DNA from: JADFUS01 sp964600025
GTDB taxonomy: Bacteria; Bacteroidota; Bacteroidia; Bacteroidales; Rikenellaceae
Direction: 5' to 3'
DNA: 62,585 bases
Assembly: GCA_964600025.1 (NCBI GenBank)
Contig: CAZRHJ010000006.1
Span: 1 to 62,585, forward strand
Every line of letters starts with the position of its first letter. The stretch's first letter is position 1. A program made the translations under genes and the position numbers. The notes beneath the pieces were generated by a model, which was not told where the DNA came from, made no database searches, and saw only the letters and a list, made by a program, of their open reading frames with translations. Of the stretch, positions 43,574-53,337 are shown piece after piece.

Positions 43574-44566
43574 ATGAAAAGAATATTTTTATTTTTAGTG
43601 CTTGTTTCTGCATTGGTATCTTGTGGAAATTCAGGACAGAAAAAAGAAGTTATGACAGAAACAACTGGTTCTCCTTATGAATTAGTTTTAGTTTGCGAGA
43701 ATTATTTGTATGATGGTGAACTTGGAGATACCCTAAAAGGAGTGTTTTTATCTCCCGAATTAATGTTAAATCAACCAGAACCAAAATTCTCTATTGTTCA
43801 TAAGAGAAATGCTGGTTTTACTGGAATTTTTAAATATCACAGAAACATTATTATGATGGAGGTTGATACAACCCTTTCTGATGATAAAAAACTACAATAT
43901 GGTATTTTGCACGACCAGTGGGCAAAACCTCAGGTTGTAGTTGTGCTTAAAGCACAAAGCGAAGAGATGCTTAAAAATCTTTTTATCCAAAAAAGTGCTG
44001 AGATTTATAATTATTTAGAAAAAGCAGAGCAAGAGCGTTTTGTGTCAAAGCTTGTTAGATATTCTGACGAAAATCTTGTTAAACAAGTTGCTGAGGCTGT
44101 TTCTGTAAATATTAAATTACCTAAGAATTACAAAATTCGCAATGTGATAAAGCCTGATTTTGTTTGGTTGTCTTACGAGATGCCTATTTCAAGTCAAGGT
44201 CTTGTTATTTATACTTATCCTTATGAGGGTAACGAATTTAATGCAGAAAACCTTATCGCAAAACGTAATGAGTTTGTAAAACGTATCCCGGGACAAAAGG
44301 AAGGAACGTATATGCAAACATCTGATGCTTTTGCTCCAATAGTAGAAAATGTTATGATTGGAGAAAGAAAATGGACTAAACTTAGTGGTTTCTGGAATGT
44401 TTATAATGACTTTATGGGCGGTTCTTATCGTAACTACACAACTATCGACGAGGCTAATAATAGAGTAGTGTCTGTGGATTGTTATGTTTATTCTCCTGAT
44501 GGAAACAAAGGTCAAAGAAATTACATAAAACAACTTGAAGCAGTAGTAAAAACTGTCAAACTATAA
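43574..44566 (+). CDS. DUF4837-family lipoprotein
   Basis: 330-residue predicted lipoprotein. MKRIFLFLVLVSALVSC gives a lipobox with Cys17. Known family traits seen are SPYELVLVCENYLYDGELGD near the N-terminus, FKYHRNIIMMEV, and a C-terminal FWNVYNDFMGGSYRNYT with VSVDCYVYSPDG. The function of the family is not known. The start at 43574 is chosen because an upstream frame extension covers the promoter and lacks a signal peptide. Its stop overlaps the next start (TAATG). It is the first of four genes with GH3, hydF and flippase. Confidence 0.82.
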   Translation: MKRIFLFLVLVSALVSCGNSGQKKEVMTETTGSPYELVLVCENYLYDGELGDTLKGVFLSPELMLNQPEPKFSIVHKRNAGFTGIFKYHRNIIMMEVDTTLSDDKKLQYGILHDQWAKPQVVVVLKAQSEEMLKNLFIQKSAEIYNYLEKAEQERFVSKLVRYSDENLVKQVAEAVSVNIKLPKNYKIRNVIKPDFVWLSYEMPISSQGLVIYTYPYEGNEFNAENLIAKRNEFVKRIPGQKEGTYMQTSDAFAPIVENVMIGERKWTKLSGFWNVYNDFMGGSYRNYTTIDEANNRVVSVDCYVYSPDGNKGQRNYIKQLEAVVKTVKL

Positions 44567-45663
44567 TGAAAAACTTACTTTTATTTTTGTTCCTTTTCTC
44601 TTTTTTGAGTTGCAAAGGAAGCGACACACCAGAGGTTTTGACTTTGGAAGAAAAAATAGCCAAAATGTTAATTGTTGGTTTTGATGGTTACTACTACAAT
44701 CCCAACAATCAAGTAGTGAAAGATATTGTTCAGCACAAAGTTGCGGGGGTTATTCTGTTTGAGAGAAACATTACTCCTATCGAGAAAAAACAAAATTCTA
44801 TTGATATTTTGAAAGATTTGTGCGACAATTTGCAAAAACTTAGAAATGATAAAATTATTATTTCGATAGACCAAGAGGGAGGAAGAGTTACAAGACTAAA
44901 AGAAAAATACGGTTTTCCAAAATTCGTTAGTGCTAAGTATCTTGGAGATTTAGATAATCAAGATTCTACAAAACACTATGCTCAACTTACTGCAAAATGG
45001 TTGAATTATTTGGGTATTAACACAAATTATACTCCTGTTGCAGATGTTATCGTAAATCCGAATTGCCCTGTTATTGCAAAATTAGACAGGGCATATTCTT
45101 CGGATTACAACAAAGTAATCGAAAATGTCAAAACAACAGTTGATTGTTTTGCAGATAATTATATTTATACTTCTCTAAAACATTTCCCCGGACACGGTAG
45201 TTCTGCCGTAGATAGCCATTTGGGTTTTACAGATGTTAGTAGTTCGTGGCAAGAACAAGAATTAGAGCCGTTTAAGGCTATGATTGCTGATAGTAACACA
45301 ACTATGATTATGGTTTCACATTTGTTTAATAGTCGATTTGATGACACATATCCTGCCACTTTGTCAGAAAAAACTGTGAGTGGTCTTTTGCGTACACAAT
45401 TAGGTTGGAATGGAGTTGTTGTTACAGATGATATGCTTATGAAAGCTATTGTTGATAACTATGGATTTGAACAAGCTGTGTGTTTGGCAATAAATGCAGG
45501 TTGTGATTTGTTTATATATAGTGGTAAACTTCAAGGAAACGACAAACCTATTTCAGAACTATTTATAGATACAGTTGTGAAATTGGTAAAAGAAGGCAAG
45601 ATTAAAGAAAGCACAATCGAACAAGCAAATAAGAGAGTAGATAAATTATTAAATAAGTTTTAG
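44566..45663 (+). CDS. Glycoside hydrolase family 3 lipoprotein (beta-N-acetylhexosaminidase-like)
   Basis: 365-residue predicted lipoprotein (lipobox FLSC, Cys16) with a single GH3 barrel. IISIDQEGGRVTRLKE, YTSLKHFPGHGSSAVDSHLG (the KHFPGHG motif of NagZ-type enzymes) and VVTDDMLM (nucleophile Asp) are diagnostic. NagZ-like enzymes act on GlcNAc-anhydroMurNAc, but most are cytoplasmic; here the lipoprotein signal puts it in the periplasm or on the outer membrane. It overlaps DUF4837 by one base and precedes hydF by 7. Confidence 0.93.
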   Translation: MKNLLLFLFLFSFLSCKGSDTPEVLTLEEKIAKMLIVGFDGYYYNPNNQVVKDIVQHKVAGVILFERNITPIEKKQNSIDILKDLCDNLQKLRNDKIIISIDQEGGRVTRLKEKYGFPKFVSAKYLGDLDNQDSTKHYAQLTAKWLNYLGINTNYTPVADVIVNPNCPVIAKLDRAYSSDYNKVIENVKTTVDCFADNYIYTSLKHFPGHGSSAVDSHLGFTDVSSSWQEQELEPFKAMIADSNTTMIMVSHLFNSRFDDTYPATLSEKTVSGLLRTQLGWNGVVVTDDMLMKAIVDNYGFEQAVCLAINAGCDLFIYSGKLQGNDKPISELFIDTVVKLVKEGKIKESTIEQANKRVDKLLNKF

Positions 45664-45670
45664 ACAGACA

Positions 45671-46813
45671 ATGAAGAGAGGGAACGAAAGCAAACCACAT
45701 ATTGGAATTTTTGGTAGATGTAATGCAGGTAAAAGTACTTTATTGAATTTATTGTCTGGCGAGGCAGCTGCAATAGTTTCGCCCGAAAGAGGCACTACTA
45801 CCGACCCCGTAAAACGTTCGATGGAGATACTTGATTTTGCCCCAGTTGTGATGATTGATACAGCGGGGGTTGATGATACAACACTACTCGGAAAAGAGCG
45901 TTTGAGCAAAACATTGGAAGTAATGTATCAAATTGATATGGCAATAATTGTGTATAGAGGACAGTGGACTTTGCACGAAGAATTATTGTTGTCAAAAATC
46001 AAAGACCAATCCATTCAGTATATTATTGTCAATAATTTGGAGGGAGAAAATCCTCAGTTGAGTGCCGAAACAAACAAAATTTCTTTGTCGCTTTTGGAGA
46101 GTGATGAAAATGGAAGAAACACAATCCTAAACACTATAAAAACTACTTTGCCAGAATATTCTTATACGTTGGGTTCGATGTTTGGCAAACGAGTTTCGGA
46201 AAATGAAATAGTCGTGCTTGTTTGTCCTATTGATAGCGAAGCTCCTGCTGGTCGTATGATTTTGCCACAGGTTCAAGCCATACGAGATTTGCTCGACAAA
46301 AACAGTATTGCAGTAGTTGTTCAGCCAGAACAGTTGGCACAAATTATTGCAACTATTCCAAATGTTAAATTGGTAGTTACAGATAGTCAAATTATTGATG
46401 TTGTAAACAAAATAGTTGATAAGCGTGCAGAGATTACTACATTTAGTATTTTACTTGCGGCACTCAAAGGTGATATGGCTCTATACAAACAAGGTCTTAT
46501 GAAGATTGATGAGCTTAAAGATGGCGACAAAATATTGATGTTGGAGAGTTGTTCTCACCAAACAAGTTGTGAGGATATTGGAAGGGTTAAAATACCAAAG
46601 TGGTTGAGAGAATATACTGGCAAAAAACTTGAATTTGATTTTGTTCAAAAACTTTCGGCTTTGCCAGAGGATATGTCTTCGTACGCAATGGCTGTTCAGT
46701 GTGGTGCTTGTATGGTTACACGCCGTCAGTTGCAGGGTAGAATCCACAGAGTAGCAGCACACGGTTTGCCTATCACAAACTATGGAATGTTGATTTCAAA
46801 AATTAGAAAATGA
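45671..46813 (+). CDS. hydF: [FeFe]-hydrogenase maturation GTPase HydF
   Basis: 380-residue scaffold on which the H-cluster subsite is assembled before transfer to the hydrogenase. The GTPase domain has P-loop GRCNAGKST (residues 15-23), GTTTDP (G2) and DTAGVDD (G3). The C-terminal cluster-binding part carries CSHQTSCEDIG and then QCGACMV, which together fit the C-x-H...C-x-x-C ligand pattern of HydF. It ends in TGA overlapping the ATG of the flippase. HydG is about 29 kb away and HydE and the hydrogenase lie outside, so the maturation genes are scattered. Confidence 0.95.
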   Translation: MKRGNESKPHIGIFGRCNAGKSTLLNLLSGEAAAIVSPERGTTTDPVKRSMEILDFAPVVMIDTAGVDDTTLLGKERLSKTLEVMYQIDMAIIVYRGQWTLHEELLLSKIKDQSIQYIIVNNLEGENPQLSAETNKISLSLLESDENGRNTILNTIKTTLPEYSYTLGSMFGKRVSENEIVVLVCPIDSEAPAGRMILPQVQAIRDLLDKNSIAVVVQPEQLAQIIATIPNVKLVVTDSQIIDVVNKIVDKRAEITTFSILLAALKGDMALYKQGLMKIDELKDGDKILMLESCSHQTSCEDIGRVKIPKWLREYTGKKLEFDFVQKLSALPEDMSSYAMAVQCGACMVTRRQLQGRIHRVAAHGLPITNYGMLISKIRK

Positions 46814-48339
46814 GTCGTCAGTCATTTGGTATAAAGAACACTAAAATATCACTTATATTCTATGTGATACTGTTGATTTTGACTTTTTTTTCTCGCAAGA
46901 TATTTATTGATGCTCTTGGCACAGAGATAGTTGGTCTTAGTTCGGCTATGCTCAATATTCTGAATATAATTAATCTTTCGGAACTTGGAGTTGGCACAGC
47001 AATAGCCACAACTCTATACAAACCTTTGTACGATAAAGATAATTCAAAAATTAGTGATATAATTTCTATTTTGGGTTATTTCTATCGTATTATTGGTTTT
47101 GTAGTTATAGGTATTGGTGTGTTGTTGCTTGTTGCTATGCCTTTTTTGTTTTCGGACAAGGGTGTAGAAATGCACTGGGTTTATATGGCGTTTGGAGCAA
47201 TGTTTTTGTCAAACTTAGTTCCGTATTTTATTAGCTACGAACAAACAATTTTGACTGCCGACCAAAGATATTACGAGATTGCAGCTGCAACAAACATAAC
47301 TGTAATACTTAGGGTGGTGGTGCAGGTTATTTTGCTAAAAGTATTTGATTTGGGCTATGGTTGGTGGTTGGTGTGCGAGGCTGTATCTGCAATATTGCTT
47401 GGAATATGGTTGGTGCATAGGGTCAAAACTCTTTATCCAAAACTTAATTCTTCGTGGGTGCGAGGTAAAAATATTAGAAAAACATATCCAGAAATTTTTG
47501 TCAAAGCTCGTCAGATTATTCCTCATCGTATTTCTTCGTCCGTCCTAAACCAAACAGACAATATTTTGCTTTTGATTTTGACTTCGCTCGAAAGCATTAC
47601 TCTATATACTAATTATTCGCTTTTGATGAGCAAGAGTGTAGCTCTTGTGTCAAATAGTTTTAATGGCTTGATTGCAGGTGTTGGAAATTTGATTGCTCAG
47701 GGAAATATGGATTCTATCAAAAAACTTTTTTGGGAATTTAATGCTCTGTTTTTTGTTATTTCGTCTGTACTTGCTATTGGTTTCTATCATTTGTCAAGTC
47801 CTTTTGTAGGGCTGTGGTTGGGAGGTGAGTTTGTGCTTGGTACAGATATTGTTATTCTCCTTTCAGTTAATGCTTTTTTGAGTATAATGCGACTTCCTCT
47901 AATATATTTCACAAACGGTTATTCTTTGTTCAAGGATACTTGGGCTCCCTGTGTTGAGGCTCTCATAAACTTAGTGTTTTCTTTTGCATTTGGGTATTTT
48001 TATGGAATTATGGGTGTAATGCTCGGAACTGCTATAAGCCTTAGTTTTATGCAGGTTTGGAAACCATATTTCTTTTATAGCGAGATTTTCAAAATTAGTG
48101 TTTTGAATTATTGGAAAGAATTACTCAAATATATTATAGTTTTTGTATTTGTATGGCTTGTAATAGATCTATTCTCTGAGTTTTTATTCTCGAAACTTCC
48201 TCTCGAAAGTTTCTTTATTTGGATTATAGATGCAGTGATAATTTGTGTGATGGCACTGTTTATGTTTGTTGCAATTTTGTATAAATTGTCTTCTGGAATG
48301 AGAAATGTTACAGATAGATTTATCTCTATTCTTAGATAG
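46810..48339 (+). CDS. Polysaccharide (O-antigen/teichoic-type) flippase
   Basis: 509-residue protein with about 14 hydrophobic segments, resembling MATE/Wzx-type lipid-linked oligosaccharide flippases. Traits include SRKIFIDALGTEIVGLSSAM near the N-terminus, NLSELGVGTAIATTLYKPL, and a periodic pattern of TM pairs. No glycosyltransferase gene is adjacent, so the substrate is unknown. It overlaps hydF by 4 bases. The stop codon TAG is the first three bases of a repeat terminus (TAGTATTGTTTACTAAAAC-like), so the repeat may again supply the stop. Confidence 0.9.
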   Translation: MSRQSFGIKNTKISLIFYVILLILTFFSRKIFIDALGTEIVGLSSAMLNILNIINLSELGVGTAIATTLYKPLYDKDNSKISDIISILGYFYRIIGFVVIGIGVLLLVAMPFLFSDKGVEMHWVYMAFGAMFLSNLVPYFISYEQTILTADQRYYEIAAATNITVILRVVVQVILLKVFDLGYGWWLVCEAVSAILLGIWLVHRVKTLYPKLNSSWVRGKNIRKTYPEIFVKARQIIPHRISSSVLNQTDNILLLILTSLESITLYTNYSLLMSKSVALVSNSFNGLIAGVGNLIAQGNMDSIKKLFWEFNALFFVISSVLAIGFYHLSSPFVGLWLGGEFVLGTDIVILLSVNAFLSIMRLPLIYFTNGYSLFKDTWAPCVEALINLVFSFAFGYFYGIMGVMLGTAISLSFMQVWKPYFFYSEIFKISVLNYWKELLKYIIVFVFVWLVIDLFSEFLFSKLPLESFFIWIIDAVIICVMALFMFVAILYKLSSGMRNVTDRFISILR

Positions 48340-48375
48340 TATTGTTTACTAAAACCGAAACTCGCCTATCTTGTT
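48337..48375 (+). repeat. Left-end copy of the palindromic repeat, starting at the flippase stop
   Basis: TAGTATTGTTTACTAAAACC, then GAAACTCGCCTATCTTG, and then it diverges. Only the left arm remains. The first TAG is the flippase stop codon. Confidence 0.82.
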
Positions 48376-48536
48376 TTGTTGCTGTCTTGTAAAAAATCTT
48401 AAATAACTTTTATTTAATTTGTGTTTGTCTATTAATAGTCTTATTTAGTCTATTATCAGAATTTTTATACTATTTGTTGTTTATAAATAGCTATCTTCAC
48501 GCTGCAACAAAAACTAATACTTACTTAAATAATTAT

Positions 48537-51302
48537 ATGAGAAGAATTTTATTTTTATCAATTCTATCTTTTCTTTTTGTAACCTTTGCGTTCGGACAGT
48601 CCAAACGTTCAACTGTTACAGGGAAAATTATCGACTTAGACACAAAAACTCCTTTGATTGGTGCAGTTGTAATAAAAGATACTGTTACGGGAGCAGGAGT
48701 AATAACAGACGATAAAGGGCAATTTATACTTAAAAATATGTTGCTTGGCAAAGACAACAAAATTTTTGTTGAATATGTTGGGTATCATAATATGGAGGTT
48801 GTAATCAAGCCTACAAAAACTAATTTTGTATTGCCTTCGCCAATTACATTGGCTTCGGCTATGAAAATGAAAGAAATTGTAGTTTATGGCACTGCACCTA
48901 TTGCAGAGGTTAAAGGCGATACGACACAATTTAATGCAGGAGCTTACAAAACTAATCCAGATGCCTCGGCAGGTGATTTACTTGCAAAAATGCCGGGATT
49001 TAAACAATCCGAAGACGGTAGTGTTTCGAAAGAGGGGGAAACAATCACAAAAGTGCTTGTTGATGGTAAAAACTATTTTAGAGATGATGCCGCAGCAGCT
49101 CTAAATTCTCTCCCAGCAAATATTGTTGAGTCAATACAGTTTATAGACGACAAAACAGACGAAGCTAAATTTACTGGTTATGATGATGGAGAACGTGTGA
49201 AAACAATCAATATAGTTACGAAAACCAAACAGAAAAGTGCTGTTATGGGCGAGTATTATGCAGGTTATGGACGTGGAGAGAACTCTAAAAACCACTATAT
49301 GGGCAGTGCAAATACGAATATATTTACCAAAAAGGATATTATTACTATTGGTTTTGGTGCTAATAATATCAATATGAACCCTATTTCTCAACGTGGTTAC
49401 TATGGAGGTGGTAGCTCCTCTGGTATTAGTTCGCAGGCAGGTCTTAGGTTTAATTACGACCGTCAGATAAAAGATGGTAGTTTCTCTGCAACTTATATTT
49501 TTAGAGATTCAGAGCGTAAACGAGAGTCTTTTACTAATCGTACTTACAAAACAGACGAGAGTACTATGCTCAAATATGATACAACAAATACTAACAATCA
49601 AATTCATAGAATTTTTATTAACTACGAACAAAAACTTAATGCAAACAACAAAATATTTGCACGTCCAAGTTTTTCGTTTACAACTACCGAAACTACTTCT
49701 GCAAATATTCAAGAAAATAAATATTCTGACCAACAATTAAACACTGTTACCACATCTAAATCTATTTCGGATAAATTCTCGTACCGAATTAATCCAAATG
49801 TTATGTGGTTTCATAATTTTACACCAAAACAGTTTTTGACAACATCTTTCAGAGCGTCTATATCTGATGATGACCAAACTCGTTTTTTGGAAAACAATAT
49901 TGCAAAAATCAAAGAAGATATTTTGGTGGATTCGGTTTCTAACCAAAAAATAAAAGACTTAATTGGTTCAAACAATGTAAATTTTGGAGCAAACTACACA
50001 CTTAGATTTTCAAAAAAACACTCTATGTCTGTGCGTTATGGAATGACTTATGATTGGAGTACTAACGACAAGAAAACCTATGCGTGGGATAATACTACTG
50101 GGACTTACAAAGATATAAATGATGATTTATCTAATACTTTTGAACGTGATTATTTGACAAATCGTTTGACTTTGGGTTATAGCTACAACAAAGACAATAT
50201 TCAAAATGTTCACATAGGCGTGGGATATAGAAATTCGGCTTTGCAAAACGAACAGACTTATCCAGAGGTCTTGCAAGCTCAAAAATATAATTTCAACTCG
50301 CCAGATGTGTTTTCTATGTATCGTTACAAAATATCTAAATCTAAGATGTTTACTATGATGATAAATAGTACTTCACAACTTCCTTCACTTAACCAACTTC
50401 AAGAAGTTTTGGACGTTACAAATCCTATTGATGTGCGTATTGGTAACTCGCAATTAGACCAAGCATATAGAACTATGTTTATGCTAAATTACAGAACGTC
50501 TAATGTCAAAAAATCTACAAGTTTTAGTGTGTATAGTCGTGTTGTGAATACTCAAAACTATTTTTCGCAAAGAACTCGTACTTTGAAAGAAGATGAGGTG
50601 ATTGGTGGAATTTTGGTGCAGAAAGGTGCAAAAATTACGACTTATGATAATATGGACGGTATGTGGAGTTGGAGAATGGGCTCAAACTATGCAATGCCTT
50701 TCAAAGCTATCAAAAGTAGCGTTAATATGGGTCTGAACTATTCGCTTAGTCGTTATCCTTCTATGCAAGACGGTAACAAATATTTTACTTTGAACAACTC
50801 TGTTGATTACGATTTGAATATTGTTAGTAATATTACTCCAGATTTGGATTTTACAGTTGGTTCAAATACTATGTTTACAAATGCAAAAAGTGATATATCT
50901 AATTCTTCAAACGTTGTAGAACAAGTTGTGAAAGTGAAATTGGATTGGATTTTCTGGAAAGGATTTTTTGTGAATGTGGATTATAATTACAGATATAATT
51001 ATATTTCTAATGCTCCAAATATCGACCGTCATCAAAATATTTTGAACGCAGCTATTGGTAAGAAATTTTTGGATAATAAATTAGAAGTGAGGATTAGTGG
51101 TTTTGACTTGTTGAACCAGTATCGCAGTATATTTACATCTACTTCCGAACAATATATTCAGTCTGTTGTGTCAAACAACTTGACTCGTTACGTTGCTTTC
51201 TCTGTAAAATACAAATTTAGTACTCTCAAAGCACAAGGTTTGAGAACACAAAATAACAATAATTACAGACGTGGACACGGGCCTCGTATGATGAGGTTCT
51301 AA
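48537..51302 (+). CDS. TonB-dependent receptor-like outer-membrane beta-barrel protein
   Basis: 921-residue exported protein with signal peptide MRRILFLSILSFLFVTFAFG. An N-terminal carboxypeptidase-like regulatory domain (about 25-110, with GKIIDLDTKTPLIGAVV) is followed by a plug-like segment (PDASAGDLLAKMPGFKQ; VLVDGKNYFRDD). A long barrel with alternating strands follows, ending in an aromatic strand near FSVKYKFSTLKAQG. A longer frame starts at 48474 with TTG, but it lacks a signal peptide. Typical nutrient (SusC-type) partners are not adjacent; a LytS/LytTR pair follows. The ligand is unknown. Confidence 0.9.
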   Translation: MRRILFLSILSFLFVTFAFGQSKRSTVTGKIIDLDTKTPLIGAVVIKDTVTGAGVITDDKGQFILKNMLLGKDNKIFVEYVGYHNMEVVIKPTKTNFVLPSPITLASAMKMKEIVVYGTAPIAEVKGDTTQFNAGAYKTNPDASAGDLLAKMPGFKQSEDGSVSKEGETITKVLVDGKNYFRDDAAAALNSLPANIVESIQFIDDKTDEAKFTGYDDGERVKTINIVTKTKQKSAVMGEYYAGYGRGENSKNHYMGSANTNIFTKKDIITIGFGANNINMNPISQRGYYGGGSSSGISSQAGLRFNYDRQIKDGSFSATYIFRDSERKRESFTNRTYKTDESTMLKYDTTNTNNQIHRIFINYEQKLNANNKIFARPSFSFTTTETTSANIQENKYSDQQLNTVTTSKSISDKFSYRINPNVMWFHNFTPKQFLTTSFRASISDDDQTRFLENNIAKIKEDILVDSVSNQKIKDLIGSNNVNFGANYTLRFSKKHSMSVRYGMTYDWSTNDKKTYAWDNTTGTYKDINDDLSNTFERDYLTNRLTLGYSYNKDNIQNVHIGVGYRNSALQNEQTYPEVLQAQKYNFNSPDVFSMYRYKISKSKMFTMMINSTSQLPSLNQLQEVLDVTNPIDVRIGNSQLDQAYRTMFMLNYRTSNVKKSTSFSVYSRVVNTQNYFSQRTRTLKEDEVIGGILVQKGAKITTYDNMDGMWSWRMGSNYAMPFKAIKSSVNMGLNYSLSRYPSMQDGNKYFTLNNSVDYDLNIVSNITPDLDFTVGSNTMFTNAKSDISNSSNVVEQVVKVKLDWIFWKGFFVNVDYNYRYNYISNAPNIDRHQNILNAAIGKKFLDNKLEVRISGFDLLNQYRSIFTSTSEQYIQSVVSNNLTRYVAFSVKYKFSTLKAQGLRTQNNNNYRRGHGPRMMRF

Positions 51303-51360
51303 AACCGTAGATAAAAAAAGATATATTTAGTTGGATAGCAATAAAATAATTTATACATTT

Positions 51361-51390
51361 GGGGGAGGGCTACCTCCCCTTTGTTTTTTG
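51361..51390 (+). terminator. GC-rich hairpin before the histidine kinase start
   Basis: GGGGAGG (51362-51368) pairs with CCTCCCC (51373-51379) around GCTA and is followed by TTTGTTTTTTG. It looks like an intrinsic terminator after the receptor gene, but its T-tract ends only a few bases before the ATG at 51393, so it may also control the kinase gene. Confidence 0.72.
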
Positions 51391-51392
51391 AT

Positions 51393-52535
51393 ATGAAAGA
51401 AAAAAATAATATAAACTACAAAAAGATTGCTCCCCATATACTGGCTTGGGTAGTTATATTTTTTATATATGTATTTGTGTTGAGTACAACTTCGCAGAAT
51501 CCTACTGCCGAAGAATATTGGTATTTTATAGTACATAATTTCCCTATTTGGTTGTTATATGCTGTGTTGTTTTACTTCAATATCTTTTTTTTAATTCCTA
51601 AATTGCTTTTCAAAAACTATAAAATTGTTTTTACAGCAATTTCTGTTATTCTTATTTTTGTGATGGGTTTGGGTGTTACCTACTACAAACAATCCAATTA
51701 TAGAGGACGATTAAAATCTTATATTGTTGCCGAAAGTCAGCGTACAGATATTACTGTTTACAAAAAAAACAAGAATATTAAACGCCTCGAAACTCGTATA
51801 GAGAACACTTATTTGACAAGATATTTCAATCCTGTTCATAGTATGAATATCTCTACAACATATAGTTTTATACTTGTGATTGTGTCGAGTATATCTATTT
51901 CTGTTATTGGTAGGTGGAAGAGTAGAGAGAAAGTAGTTGAGGAGATTAATCGTCAGAAAATTGAATCGGAGTTGGCTTATCTCAAACAGCAGATTAATCC
52001 GCATTTTCTGTTTAATGCTTTGAACTCTATATATTCACTGGTTTTGCCACATTCAGACAAAGCGAGTGATGTTGTACTTAGACTGTCGAGTATTTTGAGG
52101 TATATGCTGTACGAAACAGACCGTGAGAAAGTGCCAGTTACAAAAGAACTTGAAATTCTTGCTGATTATATCGAATTATCTAAACTGAAATGTGCAGATG
52201 CAAGTCAGATTAAATACAATTTTGAGGGTGAATTTTCGAGTTATTGGATAGAGCCTCTTTTGATGATACCTTTTATCGAAAATGCTTTTAAGTATGGGAC
52301 AAACAATATAGACCAAACTGTTATTGACATAAATGTGAAATGTGAAAATGAAAATTTTGTGTTTACGGTAACAAACAAAATTTTGGTTTTTGAGAAAATA
52401 GATAGCCATTCGGGTATAGGTGTCAAAAATATTTCACGACGTTTGGATATTTTGTATGCAGACAATCATACCTTAGAAATAAATAATAGTGATGGAATTT
52501 TTAGTGTTGTTATGGCTCTTCCGCTAAAAAGTTAG
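51393..52535 (+). CDS. LytS-like sensor histidine kinase
   Basis: 380-residue inner-membrane sensor. About four membrane segments lie in residues 14-95 and 155-173. The His-kinase domain has the LytS/YehU-type QQINPHFLFNALNSIYSLV, where His204 is the phosphate acceptor. The ATPase end has IPFIENAFKYG (N box) and SGIGVKNISRRL (G box). The TTG-start frame from 51381 lies in the hairpin T-tract, so ATG 51393 is used. A LytTR response regulator follows after 37 bases and is the obvious partner. Confidence 0.94.
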   Translation: MKEKNNINYKKIAPHILAWVVIFFIYVFVLSTTSQNPTAEEYWYFIVHNFPIWLLYAVLFYFNIFFLIPKLLFKNYKIVFTAISVILIFVMGLGVTYYKQSNYRGRLKSYIVAESQRTDITVYKKNKNIKRLETRIENTYLTRYFNPVHSMNISTTYSFILVIVSSISISVIGRWKSREKVVEEINRQKIESELAYLKQQINPHFLFNALNSIYSLVLPHSDKASDVVLRLSSILRYMLYETDREKVPVTKELEILADYIELSKLKCADASQIKYNFEGEFSSYWIEPLLMIPFIENAFKYGTNNIDQTVIDINVKCENENFVFTVTNKILVFEKIDSHSGIGVKNISRRLDILYADNHTLEINNSDGIFSVVMALPLKS

Positions 52536-52572
52536 TATATTTGTTTTTTGAATTATATAAATATTAAATAAA

Positions 52573-53289
52573 ATGTTAAGATGTATAGCTATTGATGATG
52601 AGCCTTTGGCACTAAACGTAGTAGAGATTTTTTGTAACAAAACAGAAAGTTTGAATTTGTGCAAAAGTTTTACTTCGGGTTTGGAGGCTTTGGCTTATCT
52701 AAAAGAAAATGAAATAGATTTAGTGTTTTTGGACATAAATATGCCCCAACTTACAGGTGTGGAATTGGCAAAAATTATAGACAAAAGCACAATGATAATA
52801 TTTACTACTGCCTATCAACACTATGCTGTTGAGGGATTTGAACTTCAAGCAGTGGATTATATCCTTAAACCTTTTTCGTATGATAGGTTTAAAAAGGCAG
52901 TGGATAGGGCAGAGATGCTCTACCAACTTCAAACATCAAATTCTGTTGTTTCGGCAGATAGTGAAGAACAATCTTTTATGATGATTCGTTCGGATTATGC
53001 AACAGTTAGGGTAGATATTTCTTCTATTATTTGTGTTGAGGGATTGAAAGATTATGTGAAAATATATACGGACGACAAAAACTATGTTACTAAAATTACT
53101 ATGAAAGCCATAGAAAAACATTTGTTGAATTACGGATTTATGCGTATTCACAAGTCGTATATTGTAAATCTTTCAAAAATAAAATCTTTTGAATATAACC
53201 ATATAAATATGCCAAAAGATATAAAAGTTTCTGTTGGTAACGTTTATAGGGCTGCGTTTGTGGATTACGTGCAAAAAAATAAGTTGTAA
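52573..53289 (+). CDS. LytTR-family response regulator
   Basis: 238-residue regulator. The receiver domain has the acidic pair Asp8-Asp9 in IDDEPLA, the phospho-acceptor Asp54 in FLDINMPQ, the conserved Thr in FTTAYQHYAVEGFE, and Lys in DYILKPFS. The C-terminal LytTR DNA-binding domain (about 135-235) has VEGLKDYVKIY and FMRIHKSYIVNLSKI. It pairs with the LytS-like kinase upstream. Targets are unknown; the receptor gene before the kinase is a candidate. Confidence 0.96.
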   Translation: MLRCIAIDDEPLALNVVEIFCNKTESLNLCKSFTSGLEALAYLKENEIDLVFLDINMPQLTGVELAKIIDKSTMIIFTTAYQHYAVEGFELQAVDYILKPFSYDRFKKAVDRAEMLYQLQTSNSVVSADSEEQSFMMIRSDYATVRVDISSIICVEGLKDYVKIYTDDKNYVTKITMKAIEKHLLNYGFMRIHKSYIVNLSKIKSFEYNHINMPKDIKVSVGNVYRAAFVDYVQKNKL

Positions 53290-53292
53290 AAT

Positions 53293-53337
53293 AGGGTATT
53301 TCAGAAACTTTGTTTTTGAAATACCCCAATTTTTTTA
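53293..53337 (+). terminator. Terminator of the two-component pair
   Basis: GGGTATTTCAGAAAC and GTTTTTGAAATACCC (imperfect, one bulge) form a hairpin followed by a T-run. It lies between two convergent genes, and its tail reaches the O-methyltransferase stop codon, so it may serve both strands. Confidence 0.82.

Noticed and set aside
16285..46813. A complete hydrogenase gene cluster
   Set aside because: Only hydG and hydF are seen. No HydE and no H-cluster protein with the TSCCPxW-type motifs was found in the window.
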